Assembly: GCF_001656035.1 (NCBI RefSeq)
Contig: NZ_CP010029.1
Span: 4,028,074-4,092,073 of the forward strand
DNA length: 64,000 nt
Direction: 5' to 3'
Source: Yersinia entomophaga
GTDB taxonomy: Bacteria; Pseudomonadota; Gammaproteobacteria; Enterobacterales; Enterobacteriaceae
The notes under the pieces were generated by a model, which had not been told where the DNA came from, ran no database searches, and was given only the letters and a program-made list of their open reading frames with translations. The position numbers were made by a program, and so were the translations under genes. Below are positions 29,217 through 38,045 of this stretch, piece after piece. The stretch's first letter is position 1, and each line of letters opens with the position of its first letter.

Positions 29217-30166
29217 TTGGCCGGTATTTTCGTCAAATAAGTCAGGAACAACTTGTCTGGTCACGTGTTGCTGAACATTGGGAACGGCAAGGTATCGACG
29301 TGAGTTTTACGATTCCTCCGCAAAATGTTTGCCTGGTGTCATTTGCTACTGATGCCGGTTGGGAAGGCCTTCTTGATTTACGTAACTGGTTTATGCAAAT
29401 GATGCCAGAACAGGCAGGGTTAGCGACCAGCGCTTTTACCAATGAACAAATTAAAAATTTATTTATCGGATGCTCGCAGCCGATAAATATGGCGTTGCCG
29501 GAATTTAGCTATCAATCAATGCAGAATATTGAGACGGTTGAAGATAACAAGCTATTTAATACTCCGTTGTACGCCATAGATACGGATCGCGGTCGAGTAT
29601 GGTTGACTAAATTTGTTCACGAATCTGTCAATATTCCAGCAAAAAATCAACGGACAGATTTATCCCATCTTCCTTTGCCGATATGTTTTGAAATAGGAAG
29701 TAGCAAGGGGAGTTTAAGGTTACTTAATAAATTAATCTGCGGTGATGTTTTACTTATTACTGATGTCAGGCAGCAAGTAACAATTCATGGCAAACATATT
29801 AGATATTACCAGCGTAATGGAGATGAAATAATGCTAGAGGAAGCGATGTCAGATATGCCTGTAGAAAACAAATCTCAGGATAACCAGAGTGATGGTAGCC
29901 ATGACCAAGAAATATCTATGGGTTTGTCCCCTCGCTCTCAAATGCCTGTTCGCTTAACATTTACCTTGCAACAAACTCAGGTAACGGTTGAAGAACTGGA
30001 ATTACTATATAAAGGACATATTTTCACCTGTGATCCTGATGCGGAAAAGAAAATCATCATTAGCGGTAATGGCCTGGCACTGGCTCGCGGCGAATTAGTT
30101 TGGATAGAAGATCGCTTAGGCGTTGAAATAACCGAGATATACCACGAGGCTGGCAATGGAAAATGA
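29213..30166 (+). CDS. spaO: T3SS sorting-platform protein (SpaO/Spa33/YsaQ; SctQ)
   Basis: Builds the cytoplasmic pods that receive substrates. 317 residues: an N-terminal domain, then two SPOA (FliN/FliM-like) domains at about 155-215 and 235-310 (MPVRLTFTLQQTQVTVEEL; GNGLALARGELVWIEDRLGV). GTG start coupled to invJ. An in-frame ATG at 29846 (codon 212), preceded by AGAGGA, could begin a second 106-residue product containing only the last SPOA domain, as known for SpaO and Spa33. Confidence 0.93.
   Translation: MIGRYFRQISQEQLVWSRVAEHWERQGIDVSFTIPPQNVCLVSFATDAGWEGLLDLRNWFMQMMPEQAGLATSAFTNEQIKNLFIGCSQPINMALPEFSYQSMQNIETVEDNKLFNTPLYAIDTDRGRVWLTKFVHESVNIPAKNQRTDLSHLPLPICFEIGSSKGSLRLLNKLICGDVLLITDVRQQVTIHGKHIRYYQRNGDEIMLEEAMSDMPVENKSQDNQSDGSHDQEISMGLSPRSQMPVRLTFTLQQTQVTVEELELLYKGHIFTCDPDAEKKIIISGNGLALARGELVWIEDRLGVEITEIYHEAGNGK
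29846..30166 (+). CDS. spaO: Probable internal-start short form of SpaO (SpaO-C)
   Basis: An ATG in the spaO frame at 29846, four bases after AGAGGA, would give a 106-residue protein (MSDMPVENKSQDNQ onward) consisting of a short polar linker and the C-terminal SPOA domain. Salmonella SpaO and Shigella Spa33 make such a product from an internal start, and it joins the full-length protein in the pods. The start position matches that precedent. Expression here is inferred. Confidence 0.6.
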   Translation: MSDMPVENKSQDNQSDGSHDQEISMGLSPRSQMPVRLTFTLQQTQVTVEELELLYKGHIFTCDPDAEKKIIISGNGLALARGELVWIEDRLGVEITEIYHEAGNGK

Positions 30167-30815
30167 TGTTTCCCTTGTTGGGCTATTAGCGTTTGCCACT
30201 TTACTACCTTTTATTATTGCCTGCGGCACCTGCTATATCAAATTCTCCATTGTCTTTGTTATGGTCAGAAACGCGCTGGGATTGCAGCAAATCCCTTCAA
30301 ATATGACGCTTAACGGTATCGCGCTGTTGTTATCGATGTTTGTCATGATGCCTGTGGTGCAAGAGGGCTACCACAGTTATCGCGAGAATAATGTCGATAT
30401 TAGCAGCGTAGAGTCGGTGACTTATTTCGTAGAGAATGGCTTCGAAGGTTACCATCGCTATTTAGAAAAATATTCAGATCCGGAGTTAGCGCGCTTCTTC
30501 TCTGATGCGCAGCTAAAAAGGGACGGTGTTAAAAGTGGTAGTGCAGAGGATACCGAAAGGGTTTCTATTTTATCCCTGTTACCAGCCTACGCTCTAAGTG
30601 AAATCAAAAGTGCCTTTAAAATTGGCTTTTATTTATATCTACCTTTCGTGGTAGTTGATTTGCTAATTTCCAGTATTTTGCTGGCTTTGGGAATGATGAT
30701 GATGAGCCCGGTGACCATTTCTGTGCCGATAAAATTGGTGCTGTTTATTGTGCTGGACGGTTGGTCGCTATTGTCTAAAGGCCTAATCACGCAGTATCTG
30801 GATCTGGCTCTATAG
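30156..30815 (+). CDS. spaP: T3SS export apparatus protein (SpaP/Spa24/YsaR; SctR)
   Basis: A core export-gate component (FliP family); five copies form most of the periplasmic pore complex. 219 residues with about four hydrophobic helices (11-35, 50-70, 158-182, 188-208) and the family motifs [24 protein letters not shown] and [17 protein letters not shown]. The ATG overlaps the spaO stop. Confidence 0.95.
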   Translation: MENDVSLVGLLAFATLLPFIIACGTCYIKFSIVFVMVRNALGLQQIPSNMTLNGIALLLSMFVMMPVVQEGYHSYRENNVDISSVESVTYFVENGFEGYHRYLEKYSDPELARFFSDAQLKRDGVKSGSAEDTERVSILSLLPAYALSEIKSAFKIGFYLYLPFVVVDLLISSILLALGMMMMSPVTISVPIKLVLFIVLDGWSLLSKGLITQYLDLAL

Positions 30816-30832
30816 CTCGGAGGGCTGGAACA

Positions 30833-31087
30833 ATGAATGAACTCGTCTTTGCCGGTAATAAAGCCTTATATCTGATTCTAATGCTTTCCGCTGGGCCAAT
30901 TGCCGTGGCAACCATCGTCGGATTAATTGTAGGCCTGATCCAAACAGTCACGCAGCTACAAGAACAAACTTTACCCTTTGGTATTAAATTACTTAGCGTC
31001 GCGTTATGCCTTTTTTTAGTTTCAGGTTGGTATGGTGATGTATTGTTGGGCTTTGCTCAAGAAGTATTAACAATAGCGTTGAAATAA
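30833..31087 (+). CDS. spaQ: T3SS export apparatus protein (SpaQ/Spa9/YsaS; SctS)
   Basis: An 84-residue FliQ-family protein with two hydrophobic hairpin helices (about 12-37 and 50-72) joined by the conserved loop [14 protein letters not shown]. It wraps around the SctR/SctT pore. GGAGG precedes the ATG. It sits in the standard order spaP-spaQ-spaR. Confidence 0.95.
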   Translation: MNELVFAGNKALYLILMLSAGPIAVATIVGLIVGLIQTVTQLQEQTLPFGIKLLSVALCLFLVSGWYGDVLLGFAQEVLTIALK

Positions 31088-31090
31088 CCT

Positions 31091-31855
31091 ATGCAAATCG
31101 GACTGTTTTTTAATATTCACGACTGGCTCTACGCAATGATATTGGCTTCGGCCAGGTTGATGCCTTCTTTTATCCTACTGCCGTTCCTTAATAATAATAC
31201 TCTAACGGGTATGATCCGTATGCCGGTTGCCATGATTGTGGGGGTGTCATTGTGGCCTTATCCACTCCAGGAACTACCTGATTTTGATACGTTGTTTTAT
31301 TTCGGACTGGTTGCAAAAGAAGTTATCATTGGACTATTAATGGCCTGTTTTTTTTGCTGGCCATTATGGGTATTACATGCCGTCGGTAGCATGATTGATA
31401 ACCAGCGGGGTGCGACGCTAAGTAGTAGCATCGATCCATTAAGTGGTGTCGATACATCAGAACTTGCCAATTTATTTAATTTGTTTGCTGCCGTGATTAT
31501 ATTAGAAAGCGGCGGGCTTTTGCTCATCTCTCAGGTATTTCAAGCAAGTTATCAACTTTGGGACCCACTGTCTTTTACTTTGCCTTCCCTTTATCCAGCG
31601 CTAACTTTCCTGAGTATTATGATGGCGAAAGCATTTATTCTCGCCAGTCCGGTTTTGGTCGGCTTTCTATTGGCTGAAGCGCTGTTAGGTTTATTATCCC
31701 GTTTTGCCCCGCAAATGAACGCATTTTCGCTGGCGTTGACGATTAAAAGCAGCATAGCGTTCTTTATTCTTATTTTGTATTTCACCCCGATTATTCCAGT
31801 CGAGGTCATTAATATGCGCTTTCATGCGGATTCATTATTTGGCTGGTTGAAATAA
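31091..31855 (+). CDS. spaR: T3SS export apparatus protein (SpaR/Spa29/YsaT; SctT)
   Basis: A FliR-family inner-membrane protein that completes the SctRST pore. 254 residues with about six hydrophobic segments and a conserved stretch near residues 100-130 (MIDNQRGATLSSSIDPLSG). The start lies three bases after the spaQ stop. Confidence 0.95.
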   Translation: MQIGLFFNIHDWLYAMILASARLMPSFILLPFLNNNTLTGMIRMPVAMIVGVSLWPYPLQELPDFDTLFYFGLVAKEVIIGLLMACFFCWPLWVLHAVGSMIDNQRGATLSSSIDPLSGVDTSELANLFNLFAAVIILESGGLLLISQVFQASYQLWDPLSFTLPSLYPALTFLSIMMAKAFILASPVLVGFLLAEALLGLLSRFAPQMNAFSLALTIKSSIAFFILILYFTPIIPVEVINMRFHADSLFGWLK

Positions 31856-31875
31856 TACGGTAAAATGGACGTTTT

Positions 31876-32928
31876 ATGTCATCAAATAAAACAGAGAAAC
31901 CCACGCAGAAAAAACTGAAGGATGCGGCTAAAAAGGGCCAATCTTTTAAAAGTAAGGACTTGGTTATCTCATGTCTTATCTTAATTGGTGCCGAGTACAT
32001 TATTAATATATCGAGCTTTTTAGAAATGGGGAAAATCGTTACCGAAGCCATCGCAAATGGTTTTTCCAGTACCTTCCATGAGTATGCGCGAATGGTGGCA
32101 TGGACGGGATTAAAGTTATTGCTTCCCTTTTTACTGCTATGCATATTTGCGTCCGTATTCCCGACGTTGTTACAAACGGGATTTCTCATCGCCACTAAAG
32201 CACTAAAGATTAATTTTGCAGCGCTTAATCCTGCGAGCGGTGTGAAAAAGCTATTTAGCTTACGGTCAGTTAAAGATGTGATCAAATCATGTTTGTATTT
32301 GGTTAGTTTTATCGTTGCCGCAAATATTTTTTGGGAAAAAAATAAAGAGCTCCTTTATTCGCAGGTTAACGGGGCGCCTCAGCAGATTATATTAGTTTGG
32401 GGGGTGCTGTTTCACTCGCTGATCCTGATATGTCTCTCTTGTCTGCTTATGGTCATTATTCTGGATGCATTAGCTGAGTTCTTCCTGCACATCAAAGACA
32501 ACAAAATGGATAAGCAAGAGGTTAAACGGGAAGCCAAAGAGCAGGATGGCAATCCGGAAATGAAATCCAAACGTAAAGAAATACATATGGAAATGTTGTC
32601 GGAACAGGTGAAGTCTGACATTGAAAATTCCAAGGTGATCGTGGCTAACCCAACTCACATCGCCGTGGGAATTTATCTAAATGTAGATGTTATTCCAATC
32701 CCCTTCATTTCAGTGCTGGAAACCAATCAGCGAGCCATTGCCGTTCGTACTTATGCGAAAAAGGTCGGCATACCAGTAATCGAAGATGTGAAATTAGCCC
32801 GACAAATCTTCAAAACTCACCGACGCTATTCCTTTGTCAGTATGGAGGAATTAGATGAAGTACTCCGTTTACTGGCCTGGCTTGAACAGGTTGAAAATGC
32901 CTGGAGCAGCGAGGTCCCTAAAGAATAA
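31876..32928 (+). CDS. spaS: T3SS autocleaving switch protein (SpaS/Spa40/YsaU; SctU)
   Basis: FlhB family, 350 residues. The N-terminus is basic (KTEKPTQKKLKDAAKKGQ), four membrane helices span about 30-205, and the cytoplasmic domain carries the autocleavage motif NPTH at residues 258-261. Cleavage between N and P lets the machine switch to late substrates. Last gene of the tight inv-spa operon. A 161-base gap follows before sicA. Confidence 0.96.
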   Translation: MSSNKTEKPTQKKLKDAAKKGQSFKSKDLVISCLILIGAEYIINISSFLEMGKIVTEAIANGFSSTFHEYARMVAWTGLKLLLPFLLLCIFASVFPTLLQTGFLIATKALKINFAALNPASGVKKLFSLRSVKDVIKSCLYLVSFIVAANIFWEKNKELLYSQVNGAPQQIILVWGVLFHSLILICLSCLLMVIILDALAEFFLHIKDNKMDKQEVKREAKEQDGNPEMKSKRKEIHMEMLSEQVKSDIENSKVIVANPTHIAVGIYLNVDVIPIPFISVLETNQRAIAVRTYAKKVGIPVIEDVKLARQIFKTHRRYSFVSMEELDEVLRLLAWLEQVENAWSSEVPKE

Positions 32929-33089
32929 ACATCGTTTTACAAAGATATTTTTCGCTCATTATTTAAGAATTGCCTGTGTTTGAAAGGGGATGAGCGTTCC
33001 TTAAATGTAGTTTTTATTTACCCATGATTAAATATCGTTATCGGCAGCAGCATTCACGCGGTAACGAACAACCTAGGAGATAACAAGGT
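32929..33089 (+). promoter_or_regulatory. Control region before the sicA-sip operon
   Basis: 161 bases between spaS and sicA. In SPI-1 and Ysa this gap carries the promoter activated by InvF/YsaE with the chaperone SicA/SycB; the same arrangement of genes suggests the same here (inference). AGGAG (33074-33078) and AAGG near the ATG could both act as ribosome-binding sites. I cannot define the operator by eye. Confidence 0.45.
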
Positions 33090-33584
33090 ATGACCCAGGA
33101 AAATACGATTATTAGCGATGATGAAATTGAAAACATGCTGTGGGCTGCTCTCAATCAGGGTGCCATGCTAAAAGACATTCACGGTGTATCTGATGAAATG
33201 ATGGAGCATATATATGCTCATGCCTACCAGTTTTATCACAAGGGGCATTTAGACGAGGCTGAAAATTTCTTCAGTTTTCTCTGTATGTATGACTTAAATA
33301 ATACCGATTACTTTATTGGATTAGGCGCAGTGAATCAGCTGAAGAAAAACTATCAGAAGGCATGCGATCTCTATTCTCTTGCTTATGTGATGGGGAAAGA
33401 TAATTTCAGCCCGGTATTCTTCAGCGGTCAATGTCAATTATTAATGGGTAATTTTGTTAAGGCCATGCAGTGTTTTGATTTGGTGTGTAAGCGTAGTGAC
33501 GATGAAAATTTAATTAAAAAAGCGAAAGTTTATTTACAAACTATTCGACAAAACAGGAAAGAAACGAACGAAGAGGCAGATTAA
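33090..33584 (+). CDS. sicA: Translocator chaperone and co-activator (SicA/IpgC/SycB)
   Basis: A class II chaperone that keeps the two pore-forming translocators apart in the cytoplasm. Once free, it acts with the AraC-type regulator to activate effector genes. 164 residues with three TPR-like repeats (YQFYHKGHLDEAENFFSFL, AVNQLKKNYQKACDLYSLAY, SGQCQLLMGNFVKAMQCFDL). Close in length and sequence to SicA (165). It lies directly before its clients sipB and sipC. Confidence 0.95.
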   Translation: MTQENTIISDDEIENMLWAALNQGAMLKDIHGVSDEMMEHIYAHAYQFYHKGHLDEAENFFSFLCMYDLNNTDYFIGLGAVNQLKKNYQKACDLYSLAYVMGKDNFSPVFFSGQCQLLMGNFVKAMQCFDLVCKRSDDENLIKKAKVYLQTIRQNRKETNEEAD

Positions 33585-33614
33585 GCCGAAGATCGTTACG
33601 TAATTGGAGAAATT

Positions 33615-35507
33615 ATGGCTACGACGAGTGTTAATAATACCCCTATCCAGCTTGCTGGCTATTTGTTAAATGACGCCAGCAATGAAAATATGGCGGCATT
33701 AAAGCAAAAAACTCGAATGCTGCCGCAGCAGGGTGGTTCAATTATGGCGGCGGCCAATCAAAAATTGCAGGCAGCGCAAGAATCTGCACGCAATATCATT
33801 TCCGCCGGCATTGACCCAACGCTCAGTGGTGATGTTGAAGTTGAGCTGAATAATGCGCTTTTACAGGAAGCTCCAGTCCTGAGAAAAGCGAACAGTAATC
33901 TGACTAAAGACGGAGCTCTGTTGCTGTTATTAACTCAAATGCTGAATTTAAGCAGTGAAATGGCATTGAGTAAACTCTCGTCTAACCTTTCCATATTAAT
34001 GTCTACCCTGGACGCGCGTAAGAAAGAGGGAGAAAAGGCAAATGCCGAGATTGATAAAGCAATGGGCGAGACCGAGCAGGCTTTATCTGAGTTTGAAAAT
34101 GCGGTAAGCCAATTAGGCTCGGCTAATAAAAATCAATCGCAGAAAAAAGAGCTTCTCGATCAGGCCAAATCAGATCTGGACAAGCTAAAGAGAGAAGGCG
34201 TAGAAAAAGACGATCCTCGTTATATTGCCGCGGAAAAGAAAGTCGCTGGCGCGCAGTCCGATCTCAATACGGCAGAGGCGGCAACCAGTAAAGCTCAGGC
34301 CGTGGCGGATCAAAAGCAACAAGCGGCCATGAGTCTGCAAACGAAACTTGAAGGGTTAATAAAGGCGGCGGACGTTAAATACAGCGCCGCTTTACCTGGC
34401 AACGCAGCTATCGCTGGGCAAATCGATCAGCAGAAAGAAAAACAGCTCAGCAGCATGGCCACCATGACCATGCTGATGGGGAAATTTATTGAAATCGTAG
34501 GTGAGAACTCGATCAATAAATTAAAGAATGATTTAGCCATGACGCAAAAACTCCAGGAAGCGCGTCAAAAGGATATGACCAAAAAAGCCGCTGAATACGA
34601 TGAGCAACTGCGTAAGGCGGAAGAAACGCGCAAGATGACCGGCTGCATTGCTGATATTCTGGGCGGACTAGCCATTGCCATTGGTGCTATTACATCGGTA
34701 TTTGGCGGCGCCGGAGTAGCATTAATGGCAATAGGTATAGGTTTAATGGTTGCCGACCCTATTATGGAGGCGGCGACGGGACAATCTTTGACTGGCATGA
34801 TTTTAAATCCATTTATGGAACATATCTTTATGCCATTAATGTCATTAATTTCTAAAGTAGTGGAAGAGATATTTGATAAAACTCCGATTGGTTTATTGCT
34901 TAAAGCAATAGATAAAGCCACCGGGGCAAATATGATGGATACCATTCATAGCGTAGTTTCTGCCGCAGTGACCGTTGCGGTTATTATTGCCGTAGCTTAT
35001 TTTGCTAAGTCAGCGGCTAAGTTTGTCATCGAAAAAATGGGTAAGGCGATGACAAATATGATTATGGAAACGATTAAGAAAACCATCGAGCAAGCGCTGA
35101 AAAAACTGGTGCCGAAAGTAGTTAAAAGTGCCGGTAAGCAAGTGAATCAGGTTTTCAAACAAGCGAGCAAAAGCCTGTCCAAGTCACTATCAAAAGATCC
35201 GGTAGCATTGAAAAAGCAATTGAATAATATGGAGATGTTACGTAGCGTAACCACCGTTGGCTCTGGCGTGACTCAAACCACCGGCAATATAGTGGCAGGG
35301 AATTTACAGGCTGATGCTATGGAGGCGTTAGCGGCATTTAAACTCGGTAGCGCAGATATGGAAATACTGAAAAAATTCTCAGAGCAGATTCTTGCGTATT
35401 TTAAACAAGAGCAAACGCTAATGCAGGAGTTGATGAAGAATATGTCCTCGGTACTCCTTAAACAACAAGACACAGGACGTACTATTCTTCGCAATATGCA
35501 CGTTTAA
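33615..35507 (+). CDS. sipB: Translocator 1, pore protein (SipB/IpaB/YspB; SctE)
   Basis: The major hydrophobic translocator inserted in the host membrane. 630 residues: a polar N-terminus (1-80), long coiled coils (about 110-300; EIDKAMGETEQALSEFENAV and an Ala/Lys/Gln-rich region), a hydrophobic hairpin at about 343-385 (ILGGLAIAIGAITSVFGGAG) and 450-470 (VAVIIAVAYFAKS), then a helical C-terminus. Somewhat longer than SipB (593). Preceded by TTGGAG. Confidence 0.95.
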   Translation: MATTSVNNTPIQLAGYLLNDASNENMAALKQKTRMLPQQGGSIMAAANQKLQAAQESARNIISAGIDPTLSGDVEVELNNALLQEAPVLRKANSNLTKDGALLLLLTQMLNLSSEMALSKLSSNLSILMSTLDARKKEGEKANAEIDKAMGETEQALSEFENAVSQLGSANKNQSQKKELLDQAKSDLDKLKREGVEKDDPRYIAAEKKVAGAQSDLNTAEAATSKAQAVADQKQQAAMSLQTKLEGLIKAADVKYSAALPGNAAIAGQIDQQKEKQLSSMATMTMLMGKFIEIVGENSINKLKNDLAMTQKLQEARQKDMTKKAAEYDEQLRKAEETRKMTGCIADILGGLAIAIGAITSVFGGAGVALMAIGIGLMVADPIMEAATGQSLTGMILNPFMEHIFMPLMSLISKVVEEIFDKTPIGLLLKAIDKATGANMMDTIHSVVSAAVTVAVIIAVAYFAKSAAKFVIEKMGKAMTNMIMETIKKTIEQALKKLVPKVVKSAGKQVNQVFKQASKSLSKSLSKDPVALKKQLNNMEMLRSVTTVGSGVTQTTGNIVAGNLQADAMEALAAFKLGSADMEILKKFSEQILAYFKQEQTLMQELMKNMSSVLLKQQDTGRTILRNMHV

Positions 35508-35537
35508 TATCACTCCATAACCTAATAGGTAAATAAT

Positions 35538-36740
35538 ATGTCATCATCCATTGGCAGTAATAGTCACAACCTTATTCTGAATTATCCGAATCTAGATATT
35601 ACAAAAAAAGAATTAAATGGCGATAAAGAGTCAATTAAAAAAAATGCAAATAATACGAATCAGCCGACTGAATCGAATAAATCAACGGCTGAAAATAAAA
35701 ATGTAAAAACAGAGGGGAAAATTAGCCCTCAGGCGGCGGCGCTGCGAGAACCTCAAGGTGAGATTCAACCAACGGCGAGTAAATTGATGATGGTGGATTT
35801 GGCTGAGAAGAGAACCACCGCTGCGGTGAGCCCTGCGGACGACACGCCAAAACCGGCGATTGCCGCACCGACGGTTGAAACCCAGCCAACGCTGTTGCAA
35901 GAGCAGCTGAAACATATTACCGGCGTCAGCAATTTCGCTGCTGAACAAACCAAGGCTACCGATGCAGCACAGCCTAAACAGGGCTTTGCCATCACCAATC
36001 TTAATAATTCATTTGGTGCCAGATTATCTAATGTCGTGATGCTTGCAGTGAAAGTATTGACTGAAATGCGAGTGGCGGAAAATAAGCTGGGCGGCCATCA
36101 GCTAGAGCTTTCGGCTAAAGCGGCGCAAGCCTCTGCCGCACATACTATCCAAAGTGGTAAAGAAGCACGAAATCAAGCGATTACTCAAGGTGTCGTTGGT
36201 TTGGCCACCACCGTGGGTGGGCAAGCTCGGGCGATGAAGGGCACCAAAATGTCGAATAAATCGCTTGATGTGTCCAAACAACAGGCTAATTTCCAGAATC
36301 AGGCGAACAAAAGTATCAGCGCTCTGAACAAAGTGGGGCCAGGGCAAAAACCTGGCTCTGCCGTACTACAGAATGATAAATCAATTATCGAAGGCGGCGC
36401 GATCCACGATAAACAATACAGTGCAACGCTGAAGGGGATCGAAAGCAGTCGCCAAATGAATAATGCGCAAAAAGTCATTGGTCAAGGTAACGCGGCCAGC
36501 CAGATGGGCAACCCTATGGGGGCGGTAGCGGCGTCCCAGTTCCAGGTGAATGAGGCTGAAGAGAAAGCCGGCGCGGCGATTCAGGAAAATGAGAAATCCG
36601 TCAAGCAGGAAACCCATGCTGAATCAGTCAAACGTAGCGACCGTGATAAGCAATTGCTGAATTTGCTGATGAATATGCTGTTCCAAACGGTAACGGCAAA
36701 AAATGAAACGATCAGCAGCATGATCAATAACAAAGTGTAG
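35538..36740 (+). CDS. sipC: Translocator 2 (SipC/IpaC/YspC; SctB)
   Basis: The minor translocator that joins SipB in the pore; Salmonella SipC also nucleates actin. 400 residues: a polar, Lys/Asn/Thr-rich N-terminal half, a weakly hydrophobic segment (about 155-185, FGARLSNVVMLAVKVLTEM), a Gln/Asn/Ala-rich region and a helical C-terminus ending SSMINNKV. Whether the actin-nucleating function is conserved cannot be judged. A strong intrinsic terminator follows. Confidence 0.92.
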   Translation: MSSSIGSNSHNLILNYPNLDITKKELNGDKESIKKNANNTNQPTESNKSTAENKNVKTEGKISPQAAALREPQGEIQPTASKLMMVDLAEKRTTAAVSPADDTPKPAIAAPTVETQPTLLQEQLKHITGVSNFAAEQTKATDAAQPKQGFAITNLNNSFGARLSNVVMLAVKVLTEMRVAENKLGGHQLELSAKAAQASAAHTIQSGKEARNQAITQGVVGLATTVGGQARAMKGTKMSNKSLDVSKQQANFQNQANKSISALNKVGPGQKPGSAVLQNDKSIIEGGAIHDKQYSATLKGIESSRQMNNAQKVIGQGNAASQMGNPMGAVAASQFQVNEAEEKAGAAIQENEKSVKQETHAESVKRSDRDKQLLNLLMNMLFQTVTAKNETISSMINNKV

Positions 36741-36747
36741 TTGCTAA

Positions 36748-36775
36748 GCCCCCGGAGTTTTGGGGGCGATTTTTC
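36748..36775 (+). terminator. Intrinsic terminator inside the sip operon, between sipC and sipD
   Basis: GCCCCC (36748-36753) pairs with GGGGGC (36762-36767) around an eight-base loop and is followed by GATTTTT, a textbook Rho-independent terminator. It lies seven bases after sipC and 36 bases before sipD. Unless sipD has its own promoter, it should lower transcription of sipD, the sipA-like gene and iacP relative to sicA-sipB-sipC. Confidence 0.75.
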
Positions 36776-36803
36776 ATATGTCTGAGCGATAAGTGAGTCA
36801 GTT

Positions 36804-38030
36804 ATGGATGGAATTACTAATAATCACAACACTGTGCGTTTTTCCGAGCATTTAGCGGTTAATTCTAATGAAACGTCGCAGGCTCCCGCCGCTGCGGTTA
36901 ATGAAGAGGCAAAAGCTGCTCGCATGACCATCCGGCAACAGGTTTTGACGAAAACAAAAACTCAGTTAGATACCTTGCATAATTCAGATAAAATCGCTCA
37001 GGGCGCCAACGCGCTGTTAGGCACATTACGCGATATTGAGCAGCGTCAGCCTGAGCGAGCTGCGCGATTAGCCGCATTTTCTACTGAGGGAAAAAGTCAG
37101 CAGGATTGTGATAAACAGCTAGAGATATTGCTAACACCCGATAAAAGTGACGCTCTTGCTCGCACGCAGTTAGATGCATTACGTGCTGCGGCTTCGGATA
37201 AAAGCAGCCTTGCTCGCCGCACATTGTTAATTGACAGCACCAGTAAGCAATTGCAAACCATTGCACAATTGGCGCAGGCAAATCCTGAGAACTATGACTT
37301 AACGGACGAACAAGCGGCTGAATTACAGGCTGCCGCTCGGTCTGTTCGGTTCGCTCCTGCGACAGAACCGACGGAAAATAAAGGTCCGATCTCCAGTTGG
37401 GATATTTATAAGGACTTGGCCGACGCCATTGGCGAAATGGATGACAGTTATTTATCCGTCCATGAGTACGCAGTGAAACAATATTCTGATTTTTTCAGTG
37501 ATTTCTCCGATCTGAAATCTAAATTACAGGAATTTATTAGTTCCGGTAAAGACGGAAATATCATTCTGAAGTCAGGTGAGATCAGAAAGGAATTAGATGC
37601 ATTACTGAAAAAATATTCTGTAAACCCTGTCACTAAAGCCGCCGTTTTATTTCCTAAACAAAGTGAGACCGGTGGGATTAAAGGGGCATCTAAGGACGAT
37701 GCAAAGGCATGGGCCAGTGAATTAGGTGTTGATCCAGATACCTGCGTTAAACAACTGCCTGATGGTTCTTGGGTTTGTACCATAGACACCAGCCCGCTAA
37801 CAAAAATGAAAAGCGATCTGCCGCATAACGATGTTGAAGATATGAACTCTGCCAAATTCCAGGCTTGGATGGCAGGTTTTGACGCGCAGGCAGAAAAACT
37901 ACAAACAGCTATGCAAAGCCACTTACAGAAATACAGTACCGCCAGCTCCACGTTCGATAATTTAATTAAAGTTCTCAGTAGCACTATCTCCAGTTTGCTT
38001 GAGACAGACAAAAGCTTTTTCAGTAATTAG
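36804..38030 (+). CDS. sipD: Needle-tip protein (SipD/IpaD/YspD; SctA)
   Basis: Caps the needle and controls translocator release on host contact. 408 residues: a disordered N-terminus, a self-chaperoning helical hairpin (about 40-130), a long coiled-coil pair and a mixed alpha/beta region with the conserved SSWDIYKDLADAIGEMDDSY (about 198) and LGVDPDTCVKQLPDGSWVC (about 311). It ends with an amphipathic helix (FDNLIKVLSSTISSLLETD). Some 60-70 residues longer than SipD, mainly at the N-terminus. Confidence 0.93.
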   Translation: MDGITNNHNTVRFSEHLAVNSNETSQAPAAAVNEEAKAARMTIRQQVLTKTKTQLDTLHNSDKIAQGANALLGTLRDIEQRQPERAARLAAFSTEGKSQQDCDKQLEILLTPDKSDALARTQLDALRAAASDKSSLARRTLLIDSTSKQLQTIAQLAQANPENYDLTDEQAAELQAAARSVRFAPATEPTENKGPISSWDIYKDLADAIGEMDDSYLSVHEYAVKQYSDFFSDFSDLKSKLQEFISSGKDGNIILKSGEIRKELDALLKKYSVNPVTKAAVLFPKQSETGGIKGASKDDAKAWASELGVDPDTCVKQLPDGSWVCTIDTSPLTKMKSDLPHNDVEDMNSAKFQAWMAGFDAQAEKLQTAMQSHLQKYSTASSTFDNLIKVLSSTISSLLETDKSFFSN

Positions 38031-38045
38031 CGATAAGGAAAGAAT

